DNA of 64,000 nt. Origin: Enoplosus armatus (taxonomy: Eukaryota > Chordata > Actinopteri > Centrarchiformes > Enoplosidae). This document shows positions 24,301 to 38,300 of this stretch, piece by piece. The stretch spans positions 14,461,456 to 14,525,455 of the forward strand of contig NC_092182.1 of NCBI RefSeq assembly GCF_043641665.1, in the 5' to 3' direction. Position numbers and translations under genes: made by a program. Position 1 is the first letter of the stretch. Each line of letters opens with the position of its first letter. Below the pieces are notes generated by a model. That model made no database searches, was not told the DNA's origin, and worked only from the letters and a program-made list of their open reading frames with translations.

Positions 24301-27300
24301 CTTCAAATCGATGAGACTGGACTGCAGGTGGACAGACAGTTAGCACAGGTTAAAACCAGGAGGTCTAACTGGGCCGCAGTGCCAGAGGCGGCCGCTTAAA
24401 TGTCATATGAAGGCCTACTGAAAGAATGAGGTACAATGCAATACAGTACAGCAGAGTAGAGAAACATAAAGGCATGGCATGTGTACAACATGCAGCCACG
24501 TAGACACACCCCTAAACCCTCACACAAAAAGGAAAATCTCTTTGCTCCACTCACTGACCTCTTTGTCTGTTAATTCTATCTGCAGGCTGTTGACCTTCTC
24601 CTTCAGATCTTTGTTCTCCTTCTTATAGGACTCCACTTCTTCCAGACGTTCTCTGTCTTCCCTCTCCCTTTGGTCCTTTAAACGCTCTATAATCCTCTCC
24701 TAACACACACGCACACACACACACACACACACACAAACAGAATGAAACGATTTACACACAAGAATTAACAGCAAATTTAGGAGTTTAAAAAGTCTTCACC
24801 GAGTGTGAGCAATAAGACACATTTATCAAGCGACTTACTCGTACTTAGAGCAAAGTGTAAGAGTAAGCTTTAAGAGCAGCTCTCAGGCGGCACCTTTAAC
24901 TTGTAAGAAGTTACATGAACAAAAAGCTTAAGTTTGTAAAGAGTAAAAGTAAAAGAAGAAAAGCAAAAGTTTGGGAAATGAGAGACGAGAAGATTGATAC
25001 CAGTCATGTCTGTAGACTGTACAAGTACGAAGCTACCACCAGCAGCCAGCTAACTTAGCTTAGCATAGGTTAAATCCACCTGCCAGTACCTCTAAAGCTC
25101 AGTCATTAACACATTATATCTGGTTTGTGTAATTCATACAAAAAACATGTTGGGTTATGTGCCAGACTATTTCTTGGCCGAGAGCAGTAACGTCCTGGAT
25201 TCTCTGCTGGTCGCTTGGCTGCTGGTGGCAGCTTCATATTTACCGTACAGACATGACAGGTATATTAATCTTCTCATCTAACTCTCAGCAAGAAAGCGAA
25301 CAGTTTATTTCCTAAAACGTTGAACTTTTCCTTTTAAATCCAACATTTCAATTTCAGCAGTTTGACGAACAGATTCCTACTGTGTGCTCTCATTAAAATG
25401 ACCTCCCAGAGAGGAAAAATGATTTAGCTCCTGCAGCACTAGCTTCTTCACATCCCAACTGTGAAAGCACTCATTGCATCCCTCCTAATGCTGCAGTGCT
25501 GTTCCATACCTTCTCTGACAGAGCCTCCTCCAGGGTGGCCAGGGCAGTGTCTGTGTTACTGGAGTCGGTCTGCAGAGACTTGACTCTGTCCTTCAAGTTC
25601 CCCAGCTGCTTGTCTTTGTCCCGCAGCTGCTCCTGCAGGTTCTCAATCTGATACAGGGAGGAGCAGGAGAGCGGGAGGATGGTGGTGGCACAGGGGGGAG
25701 AAATGAAAAAGCAGAAAAACAGAGGTAAATAGTATTTAAAGTTGGTGCAATATCTGGACTCGGAGATTACAAAAGTCTTTGAAGATTAAAACCCACTACA
25801 GACAACGTCATGTTCATGGTTTGAAATGTGCTGGGGCTTTATAACGAAGCATTTTCCATTTCAGGAAGAAATAGATCAAAAACCACCAGACTCTCAAGAA
25901 GAGCTTGAGAAGCAGAATAAGGAGTGGAATATAAATCAAGCTGCCATTGGTGAGCAAATAGGAAGTGTGCATTAATATAAAAACTATTTAGAGACAGTAA
26001 AATATGTGCACTGACCTAATATACTGCATTACATGATTGACACAACAGAGAAACAAAAGCAAAGAACCAGATCAGAAGAAAACAAAAATGTAGAAATCAC
26101 AAGAGATGACAAAGAGAGAGATAAAAGTGGACAGACGAGGGAGAGGAGGTGTGATAGAACAAGAGAGGAGGGAAAAAAAGCAAAGGGAATGGGTGAGCAG
26201 GTCAGGGTGAGAGAGGGAGTCACACTGTGAGTATTTATAGCACACACACACTAGAGCCAGTGAGGCAGAAATATCTTCTTGCTTGTCTTTCTATGGACAC
26301 TTTCCCCCTGAGAGCCACAGAGACTCTCTCATTCTTAATGGAGAGAGTAACCACTCAGCTGTTATTTTCACAGAGTGACTGGTTTAGTCCAGGACAGGAC
26401 ACAAGAATCTGGGAAAACAACTCGCTCCACTCATTGTTCATTTGAAGTTTCAAAATTACATCTGGAGCACACCTACGTAGACCTCCGCCTACTCACCATG
26501 GTTTGGTGTAACCGATAAATAACGTAACAATAGCTCAGAGAGTAGTTAGTAAATGGTTTGGACATTTTCCTCAGTTTGTATTCCCACCTTCTGACTTTAA
26601 ATCTCCTTCCATCCCTTCATACATCCTTCAAATGGTGAAGTTTTTCATCAACTCTGACTCTCACCTTCTTCTGCAGGACATTGATCTTCCTTTCTTTGAC
26701 CTCCAGCATGTCCTTCATGTCCCTGATTTCTCCAGCGAGAGTGCCCTTCTCCTCCGTCAGGTCCTGCAGCTGCTTGGTTTTCTTGTTCAGGAAGGACTCT
26801 TTCTCCTCCAGACGCAGACGCAGAGCATCCACCTGAAGCACGACACAGCCAAAAAGTGTAGTGAGCCTGCTTAAACTAAAAGAGCTTCATATAATGTGAA
26901 GTAAAAAGCTTTATAGGAGTTATTAGACACACAAAATTTACCTACAACTGTTGGTAATTGGTAATGGATTTTAAGTATTTATTCAATTTAACTTAATCTC
27001 CATGCAATTGCAGAAAAACACGGGTGCTAAGTGAGTATTTATTAGTGTGGTGGTGATCTTCAGTCAGTGCATTACAGGAAACGTAATGCTTCCACAGTTA
27101 TTCATTTATCAGTGCAGCTTTTTGATGTTTTTGATGTTTGTTAGATGTGCTGTGACAGTACACTGCGCATTACCATTTCTTTAGTGGTGCCCTGAGTCAC
27201 AGTTCAGTTAGTCTGAAGTCCCAAAGTAAATAAAGTGCTGATATGATTTGCAGTAATAACCCTCAAGCCCACGGCAGGCCTATTATTTGCTCAGTTTGGC

Positions 27301-27926
27301 TCGGAGTATGAAGATGTTTGTGTGGCAGTTTCTTGTTATGTTGATTTACTGTATATGTGTACAAACAAAGGTTTTTTTTCATTACCTCTGTTTGCAGGAT
27401 GGCAGCACGTTGCTCCTTGGCAGTGAGAGACTCTTTGAGCACCTCGATATGCTGTTTGCAGTCTGAGTTCTGGTTGTTGAGGGTCTCTAGTTTTGTCTGC
27501 AGAGCCAGCAGCTCCGACTCCTTCTTTGACAACTCCTGCTTCAGCTGGTCAATCTACAGACACGTGAAACAGACGACAAGTCCAACCAATTAGCAATGCA
27601 ATGTTTTACCATCACGCCATGTGTGTGTGTGTGTGTGTGTGGGTGGGGGGGACATAGAGAAAGACTTAGAAACCTCTTTTTTTACCAGACATTGAGCTAG
27701 TCAGTACAGCTTTTTGCACTATTTTCATCAACGCGCTTTTCTCTCATTAAATATGCATTTGGGACTGACTCCCCTGCATTCATCATATATTATACATCAT
27801 CTCTATTCATGATTGATGAAAAGAGGTCTAAAAATAGAATAACAAAACTGTGGCTGGTGTGAGGAGCGGTATGTAAACACAGAGTCGACGCTCTGGAGAG
27901 ACATATGAGCCCCAGAGAGCGGCAGA

Positions 27927-27979
<53 letters not shown>

Positions 27980-30900
27980 ACACACACACACACCTGGACA
28001 CGATTACAGATTTTCAGGTAGCTAAGCTGGTGTCTTGATCAGTGCAGCTGTAACTACCGACACGCAGCAGCCGAAAACACAAGTTATCATGTCGTCATGG
28101 AGGGTGGGCTGATAGAAACACTGACTGGTCTGAAAACTAAATCAGAACAGAAGTCTATTTGATAAAAACTAATCGGACTACGTGAGGTAGCACTACAGCA
28201 TTGAGCATTGGCAGCAGAATAATAAAGTAATTCGAATTTATATGTAATTAAGGCAGAAAAGTATTTTATTATGCCACAGCATGCACTTGCTGATTTTGCC
28301 TTTTTTTTGGTATTCTTGACACTGAGCTCCTCTCAAAAAACAGCCTCTCTCAGATTGTTGCCAACAGGACACTTTGCTGATGACGCTAAACGCTAAAGCA
28401 GCTAATTTAAGTGACACACCAGCTTCACTTTGTATATTCTCTTCTCTGCACAGCTCCATCTGTAACCCGAACGACTCGTTCGTGTTTGATTTTCAGCCAT
28501 ATTTTCACAGGATCTGTTTTTCTACAAGCGCATGCATGGTGCGGACGGTATCTACCTTGGTCTTCATAAACTTAGAGTGGTTCTTGTAGACCTCCATCTG
28601 TTTGATTTCCTCCTCTCTGTCCTCTGTGTTCAGTAAGCCGTTTGCCTTCAGCATTTGGATCTCATCCTCCAGATCCCGAATGTTGCGCTCCAGAGAGGCA
28701 ATTTTGGTGTCCTGCACACAAACATGCAGAGGAGACACACCTCAAAACCCTGACTGGCATGTCCACAAGTTGCATGCTGCAAATCAACCTGAACTAGAGA
28801 CAAGAGTCCAGGACAGATAGAAAGACTGACAACAATAAAAAAAGATAAAGAGAGACTAAAAAGACAGAGAGAGTAAGAAAGAAAGAGATGAAGAGAGGCT
28901 GGAAGAAGCTCTTCGGTGTGGCGGAGAGCAGCTGCGGTATCTGTCGGTGAAATCAGAAGCTCTCTACCAGCTCCTTGCAGCAGCTCAGAGGATTAATCAC
29001 CATTGGGAAATATTGAGCAGACATCCAGCACAGAGAGATCAGCCCGGACCAGAGAGAAACGTGCAGAGGGGAAGGCAGAAAAGTAACAAGCTGTGGCTTT
29101 TGCCGTAGTTGCTTGCAGATCAATGCAGAATCGAGTCTCTGGACTGCAACTGCGAGTGCAGCTTTAGCTTCACGGCTTTTTAAATAAATAATACAACGTC
29201 TTTAAGATTAGCCATGGTCCATCTCCCTCTCCAGCAGAGCATAGAGCAACCTTGTTCCTTCCTGTCTTTTTCTCTTTTTGTGTCTCTCCTTCTCTCCTCC
29301 TAGTGGCTCTGAACTTATGAACTTGTGGCCGTTAGCAGGGTCAGTCGTAGCCCACTGCAGAGGAGCATGGGTAATGTATGATAATGAGGAATGATAGACT
29401 ATCCGAGAAGAATCTGAGGGGTGCAATGCACGAGCACTGCACACGTACATGCACTTGCCATTGCATCTCACCTCAGTCTCAGAACATCAATGAACTAATG
29501 TTGCTGCAATAGATACAAGACACCGTACCTTCAAAGGAGGGAGATTTTATTCCATCCACATGTTATCACTCGTACATCGACCTGGTCGGTAAATCTCGCT
29601 CCTTATCTCTCTTTCCCTGCCTCTGTGTGTCTCTCTTTCTATCTATCTCCCTGCATACTGGCCTCTCACTGTCATAAACAACCACACCTGTTTCCATGGT
29701 AGCAGCAGGCAGGCTATATACTGTGCACTGTCTCTGGTGAGTGAGGAGGAGAGGGCGGGAGAGATGTAAGGCGGAGAGGGAGGGAGGATTATTCGTGCTT
29801 CCATCAGCATCAGCATCAACACAGCAGAGGGAGAGAGGAGAGGGGAGAGATGCAGGGTCTTCCGGCACAGCACAGGAGGAGGCGGAGGAGGAGGAGGCGG
29901 GTCTTCCCTCGCTCTGTATGCAAATCAGCAGGATCTCAGAGCACAGATGTCACATGACCGCACCAAGAGGGAGGCTGGGGCCTGCACAGTGCCGATCCAG
30001 CCGAGTGAGAGGGGCTGTGTCATCTCAGCGATGATGTCATGATTTATTTTGAGGAAGTGATGTCAGGCCTCTGCAGTGAGGCTGGTGGTGTCTACCGTGC
30101 TACAACACTTGTTGTACAGTTCAGCCGTACAACAAGTGTTAATCTGAATGGATGTGTTTACCCTCGGAACAGAATATAAGCACATTTGCATGTTACATAT
30201 TTGCATATAACAGCTGCATCAGTTTTAAAAAATGGAATATGGATGTATGTAAAATGTAACTAGCTTGAGCTGAAAGCTAAAAGCAATCTGAACCTGCAAT
30301 CCAAGTCTATCTTCTTAAATATTTTCTAATGTAATATGAATGTTTGTCCCAATATTTAAATGTACCTTAAATTTTCCCTGAAGCTTCAAAGTTACATAAA
30401 ACATCCCTGACATATTCTTTCTCTCCTTGTTCCAGTGCTTCACTGAAGCTATTTCACTATTATAGCTTAAGTGAATTATTCAAAGCTAAGATGCCATTTT
30501 GAGACCTGTACGATCAGGTTACATCAAATAGAAGATTTTCCAAATAATACCTTGTGCATCATTTGACACGCATTTTGCTATAATTCATTTGGTGTCTTCA
30601 GAAACTTTGAATGACATTTTAAAACAAAGCTCTGCAGTTTTAAACAATGCTCATCGGCACAAACTGAAAGCTGAAATCATGGACATGCACATTTGCAGAC
30701 AGTCTGTGATGTTGAAGGGTTGAAATTAAATACGTCGTTGCTTGTCATGTCATCACAAGTGTGATGCAGCGTGGCATGACCGGCTACTGCACCTCTCCGG
30801 CGAGCCGCGATAGCTGAAATGTTGAACAATAATATTGATTCTTGTTGATGTTTACACAACTGCTTTGTGAGCAGCAGAGTGTCTGTGTGTGTGTGAGAGA

Positions 30901-32279
30901 GAGATAGAGAGATGTGTCAGTGTGTTTACTATTGACTCAGCTGCAAATGTCAGTGACTCAAAGGACAGATGTTTCATTGTATTTAACATCTGGTTTCAGA
31001 CAGACTGTCCATGATTAGTTTGTTTGTTTGTTTGTATACAGTCATAGTTAGAGGAACCTTCATATCAAAAATAATAAAATTTAAAAAATACTGTAGTTAA
31101 TTATTCTTTTCTAATGGTGAGTGCTACATGTGCTTATGGTCAGGCTGTCTATTGTGAGTCAGGTTCTTACTTTCATCTCTATGATGGTCTGCAGCGCCTT
31201 GGTTTTGCTTGGATCCTGATGCAGCTGATTTCTTCTGTGCAGTTCCTTTCAGAAAAGACGCAAGATTATGTGGCACCAGTACAGCAGCGTCTATTGTAAC
31301 CTCTACTGAAAGCAGGATTATACGACTAAAATAACCCAATATATGCATATAAAGCTTGTCTTTACACATGTAAAATGTTTCATGCAACTGATGTGCTCTG
31401 CAGTTTTCACTTTATACACTACATAATCAATATGCTACAATATAAGCAGCAGAATAGAGCATATTGATTACATGACACTCACCACTGCCCTCTAGTGAGG
31501 GAAAAGTAAAAAACAGTCCATTCTAAGTCTTGTACAGTGAATCCCACATATTAATATCAACGTAACCCTGCTCAGAGAGTACCTCTCGCAGATGGATGTT
31601 CTCCTTCTCCTTTTGATCCAGAATGACCTCCAGGTGTCCGAGCTGGGCCTCCGCCTCAGCAATTCGCCTCGCTCTCTCCTGCTCCTCCTCCTCCGACACC
31701 CTGCCCGGCCCCGGGGGCAGCCCTTTACTCTGCAGCATCTCCAGCAGCTTCTTAATGGACTCGTCTCTGGCACCCAGTGTCTGTTTCTGGGTCTCGATCC
31801 TCAGCTCCATCTCCTCCAGGGTCTTTCTCAGCAAGAAGAGCTCCTTGGCCTGCCTGTCGTGTTCGGCCTGCAGCCGGCGGAAGTTCTCCTCCGTCAGCTC
31901 GATGGTGGTGAAGTGGTCAGAGGCGGAGCGGTTGCCGCTCTCCTGCTGCAGCAGGTGGTTCAGGTCTCGCTGTGTGCGAAGCTCATCCTGCAGAGCCTGG
32001 ATGGTCATCTGGAGATGCTGATGAAGTTCAGATCACACACACACAGACTCAACAATTACTGAAATTCATTTGAGGAATAACATCAATGTAGTTTTTCATG
32101 ATAACACTACACATGAGGGAAACCACATATAAACACATTTCTGAAATGCTGTAGCACACGGTTCTGTGGAAAAATGCAGGTCAAACATGGGGAACACTTC
32201 ACTTACCTATGTTTAGAAGCACATAGACTGTAAACTGATATAGTCTGTATTCTGGAACAAGAATCAAATTATTATTATT

Positions 32280-32317
<38 letters not shown>

Positions 32318-35300
32318 GGCTTGAAGTAAATCACAGCTGCAAAACCTATTAATCTATAAGTGTGCTGCGAATTATTATATTATTTATTTTCTATTTCTTA
32401 TTTTTATATTTTGTACATACCTTTAGTTCTAAATTATGCTATTTTTCTACTCTGGAATGGGAGCACCCGTACTGTACAATTTCCCCCCGGGGATCAATAA
32501 AGTATTTCTGATTCTGATTCTGATTCTGAAAGGTTGCTCTGTTTTTAGACATGTGAGCAGAATTAATGAAGGTTGTTAACTTGCTAATCAAAGCAGAAGA
32601 CCACCGTGATGCTTCCCTGCAGTGCAGCAGAGGTCTCTGCTCTCTGACACTCAGCCTGAGAGGCCTGGATATAAATACTGTGTTTCAAACCTCAGAGGTG
32701 GCATCCGGTAATAATGTAAAGGGGGGTCTGCAAGCTAATTGAGCATCATGATGGAAAAGACTGTGTGCTTATGGTGATTTAGATGAGCTGTTACCATTGG
32801 TGGACATGGACGAGTCAAAATAAAAAATATACAGCCACTGCAACAGAACCTACAGCATCCATACACCGTGAAGACGACACGGCAATATGTTGAATAAAGG
32901 TGTAATTGTCTGTGAATTTGTGTGTGTCCAGAATAAAATAAAATAAAAACACACACTAATGTATCTTATTGTGTGTAGGGGTCTTGGTTCTGGGCTTAGG
33001 GGAACACTGTTAGGGCCAAGTTTCTGTCACAGATTGACTAAGGTTTGTTTTTTTTCCTGTTGAAATTTTCTACCAGCAGATATCTCCAGAGAGAAATCAA
33101 TCTACGTCCAGAAAATGGCCCAATCACGATTTAGAGGAGAGGAAACTCTTACACTGAAATAAAACCCACTTCACAGGCAGTCTGGGGTTGTAGGGTTGGT
33201 GGTACTACAGGGGGGTGGAGCACCAGACACGTTTGGATTGACACAATTGAACAAACTAATCACTCTTTATAGCTTTACAGTGTTTACAGGGGAACATATG
33301 AGGGTTCACAGGAAAAGGAGGCAGGCCGAACTGCTGGAAATAATACACTTCCTTTTGGAGGTTCAGAGGAGAGGAGGTTGTAATAGTGCAAAGGGATTGC
33401 CAGGTGTATGGAAATACACGGCACACTTAAGGTGACTCTATGTTGTGCACACAACATGTGGTGCAAACATAGGGACAAACCTTGGTTCTCCTGGCATCCA
33501 GCAGCTGCAGAGCATGGGCAGAATGAACAGAAAAAACAAAATGTATGGTAAAACAGAGCGTCAGAGCATGATGCAACAGAGACGGATGGTCAACACAAAC
33601 CAGCCAGAGATTTCAAATGAGAGCCAGCCATCAGTGTGTCCAGCTGTGTGTTCATCAGCCTTCAGTCAGAACATCATATTCACAACACACCTACAGAGAA
33701 AATATGACTTACTGCGATTACCTTTCTGGAAAGAGATGAAGATAATGTTTAAAATGGCTGTTTGAAATAGTTCCTATCAACCACCATGATCTTACTTTTA
33801 CTGATCTTAGATATTAGATAGGTTTAATATTGTGATTACTAGTAGTAGCCTTTATATTAATAGTCGTAAAAAACCTCCACATAACACACTTGTTGTATTA
33901 ATTGATAAGCTGATTGACAGCAAATGAATCTGCAACTATTTTTAGAACTTATTCATAATTAAGTCAGGTTTATCTATTTATTTTATGTGATATTAAATTG
34001 AATATCTTTAGGTTTTGGATTGTTGTTCTGACAAAACAAGACATTCAAAGATGTCACCTTGGGTTTTGGAACATTTTGATGTTTTTCATTATTTTTAGAC
34101 ATTTACTGAACGATTTATCAAGAAAATAACTGGAACATTATTCCATAATTAAAATAGTAATAATAATAAGCTCTGATTTATTGATGCTATTAACACAGCA
34201 AGATAAAAAAAAAGAAGTGTATTAATCTATTACATGACAAATATACAAATTCTGTTTTTCTAACATCCCTTGTTGGCTCACATCCTCAGAACAGACGGGA
34301 TGCTGAAAGCACGTGAAGCATGTGCTCTTCCAACCACCGGGGGGCAGTGTTTGAGTTCGCAGGAGCAGCTGATGAATGTTCTGCTGACTGCAGGCCTGAT
34401 GCCATCCTCAACAGTTTTGGTCACACTCGTTTATGTGAGTCAGTGCCATTTGGTCCGGCAACAGAAATTCTAGTCTCTTCATTTACATGCACATGCTGCC
34501 ACATGCTGCCATTCCTACTGTCATCACTTGGAAATATAATTTACAATAAAGAAAGGATCTCTACATTGTCTGAACCTTAAAACTACATCTTTTTTTTTTT
34601 TCTGACAAACAAGTTTCAATGCAACAGTTACCTTCCTCATACATGCTGAATATATTAACTTGGTAATTGATGTATAGAAACCACTTCAAAATACCTCTTC
34701 TTAACCATGAATAATATAATATAATATTGCTGTAATCAGACTTAACCAATCAAAATGAGAAATTACTTCATGAGTTATGACCATGTAGAGAAGAAGTCCT
34801 TGCAAATAGTGGCCTGCTGCTAACCTGCTTGTACTAAATCCATTTCATATGGCAAAGAGCAATATTCAAACTGTTAAAGTGAAACCCTTTTCTCACTTCT
34901 CACATCTTGTCTCTTTAATCTCACCTGACACCGCTCCCTCTCCCTTCTTCATCAGTACTCACCCTCTCTGCCCTGATCAATAACTTGCCGTCTTGGAACT
35001 AAACTGCAGGAGGCAGTCCAGTGATTCCATCTGCATAATTGCACTGTGGGTTAAAATGACTGTATGACCGCTCCTGCTGTACGCCCCCCACCCCCCCGAC
35101 ATCTAAAGCTGAACTGTACCAGTTCCTGTGAGTCAGTCATGACTCAGCGGATATTGGCGTTGTGGTCACCCGGCCTCAAGAGAAGGCTTCTCTTTCGCTG
35201 CATATCCTGAAAATGAGCGCCAATACGTTTCACAGAGTCAAGGAGAGATGTTGAGCTACAGTGCCCCCACTGCTCCCACCCCACCCCCTCCTCTAACTGA

Positions 35301-38300
35301 CACCTGGGGCAGCCAGGGGTAACTGGCTGTCAGAGATCCTTTTGTGCAGAAACACAAAATCCTTCTGAGAGAAGAGAGACAAGGAGTCAGATTCTGTCAT
35401 TTTTCCTCTTTCACAAAACGGCAAAAAGTACATCTGCAGGTTAATTACACATACAGAAGTATACTGAAGGTTTGATTTTTTTTCACAATGTTTGTTTTGT
35501 CACATGGGTAAAACTGTAAATGCTAGCATGCAAACATTTTCTAATTAGCACTAAACACTAAGCACAGCTGAGGCTGATGGGAGTGTCGATAGTTTTGCAG
35601 GTTAAAAGTTAGTTATTACAATTCATCTTGAAGGGCGCTAAAGTGAAAGTCAGGGGACTGAGTAGGATTCAACTTCTGGGAACCATGAATATCCGGACTT
35701 TCATGGCAGTTCAGCCAGATATCATTCGGTCTGGACCAAAATGGTGGACTAACACATCGACATCCCGAGAACCACTCTGCTAGCGTGGCATGTGTTGTGC
35801 AGTCAGACATGTAAACTGTTAACACATTAACTTAAAGCTACTCTGTACACAGATTGATACCCAAATCTGGTGACATTTGGTTCTTCTACCAGGTGGAACA
35901 GGCACGAGCAGCTATATGTGCAGTATACTGTATATGTGTGTGTGTTAAAGAGAGAGTGGGTGTTTGTATCTGACAGATGGACATTTCCAAGGCGCTGAGT
36001 CAGAGCAGCCTACTGCTCACTACATTCCTAATCCTTGTGTTGTATGTCGTGATGGCTGACAATATACAGTTACACCCACAGCCATGGCAGCAAACGTGCC
36101 ATTTATTCATCTTTGCTCAGCTAAAAAAAAAAAAGGTAGAGAGCGGCGTGAATGCAGAAATCTAAGAGTTGGGACAACACACACGGGATAAGTAACACTG
36201 AATTCTGAATACTGAATTATATTTTCTTGACAATACTTCTGTCCACCCAGTGTGCAGAGGGTCATTGAATATATTTTATCTATATCGCTGTTTATCATCT
36301 GAAGAGTATAGGATGTGCCTGTGCATATATTAGTTCTCCTTATATAACAGAACAGTCAATTGTAATTAATTATTGATCATTATGTAGTTTGATAAAGCCA
36401 AAGACCGGACACTATCCTTAGCCTTCCTTTAATTAACTGAAGGGTAAAATTGAATGTACACGTGCAACGTTTTTTTTAATTTCAGCATTTATAGCATTAA
36501 GTCTCTAAAAGATGGCGCTCTCCAAGTCCTACCAATGACACTGATGATAATGCATGTTACTATAGTAATACTATTATATAAATATGACTAAAAAAATTAC
36601 GCACTTTGCATGTACATATCTAGACAAGATGAACTTTTTCTCTCTTTTTTTTTAAAGGGGAAGTCGACTGATTTTACACATCAAAATCTGTTTACAGGTC
36701 TTGGGGAGAACTATTGAATATGTGTGAAGTCTGATAAATGTCCTCAAGTGATGTCACTTGAGTCAACATCAGTTGGGGCTGAAGACTTGGGGGTGTGGAG
36801 AAAGAAGTGAGCTTACCAAACCTCATTAGAGTTGCAACTAGCATAACACACACAAATCTCCAAATCAAACTGATGGCAATCGAGTTGCATTGTGGGTGAT
36901 GAAGTCCCAGGTTTTGACAAGGAAGAAGAATGCATGTAATAAAGAAGACGATGTCTCTGGTTCTGCTGCATTAAACAGAATCTAACAGTGTTATAGGAGT
37001 GCAATGCTAACTCTTTTTAAGATTATTTTGGGGCATTTCTTCCTGAATTGCATTGTTGGTGGACGTCATTCTATATATCATAGCTATAAGAGGACACTAC
37101 AATCTTCACGCGCACCAGTACATCTATCAGGCTCTGGCATACCATGAACCACAGCAATGTGATTTAATGCTATGTATCAAATATTTCACTTCATACTGAT
37201 GCAAAACACTGAATGATACACAGCTTCTGGTTAATGATGAGGCGAAGCTATAATTTCACAGTGATTTTGCATGAAAACCAGACAGCCAGTCTACCAGTGG
37301 AGGCAATCAATAAACCATTCAAATAAATATAAAGGCTGAGTTTCATCTATAGCAATGTCACCAAATGAATGCCTTTCAATGTACAAAACCCATTCTCACG
37401 CAAGTGTTAATTCAAAATAATGTTTGGGGTAAACACCCTTTGATTCAAGCATTATTTTTTTTCCTTTCATGAAAGCACGTCACAGTAGGCATCCCAAAGC
37501 TGCAACAGTGGAGTCACTCAGAGCTCCAGATCATGCAGACCAAATGAACAACAAGGACAATGATCCTTAATGAGTTGCTACATACATTTAAGTAGAGTTT
37601 AATACTGCAAACATCAGCCAAGATACACAGGTACAGGAGCACTTAGCCATAAGTAACAAGTATACTCTTCTTCTCAAATCGCTTTTCCTTCTCTTTCACC
37701 ATCTGTATGACTTTATCATTCCTCCATATCTTGTCTACTTGTTACAAAACATGTAAATCTCATGGTTTTATCTTACAGTTTTTGACTCTACAGATTCTTT
37801 TGCCTATAAAATGTCAGAGAGTAGTGGACAATCCTTATTGGACAACCTCCTGAGCCACAACACCCCTAAAAAGACATAACATTTCAGTGGAAAAGAGTGG
37901 AATTCATTTTATTGTCCAATTCTTTTTTCTTGTTTCAAAGAAGAATACATCCTTATTATCGGATTCTCACTTTGCTTGTTAAGATGGACATTTTTGCACT
38001 GTCGGCTCTGATCTAATCGACAACTGTGCTGTTCTGGAGGAAAAGACACCAGCAGACTGTAACACTGTCTTATCCTCTTTGCTTTGTTCTTCCATCCTCC
38101 ACTCCCACCTTAATCTCACCAGCCTTGCACTCGCTAAATGTTTCCCGGCTTCTCTGCATTTCATCTCATCTCGTTCTCTCTCCTCATTTCATCACCTTCC
38201 TGTCCTCTGGATGAAGCAGCAGCCATCTTATGTGCTCAGACGGGAGCGGGGGTGGATGCCACGGGAAGTATCCATGGGCTCTTTTTGACTGTTCACATGA

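Noticed and set aside
26033..26247. Lys/Glu/Arg-rich plus-strand ORF and its Leu/Ser-rich reverse
   Set aside because: Purine-rich low-complexity intron sequence with no splice context or similarity.
31592..32062. Plus-strand ORF of 156 codons
   Set aside because: Antisense shadow of the well-conserved erc2 exon 31583-32017.
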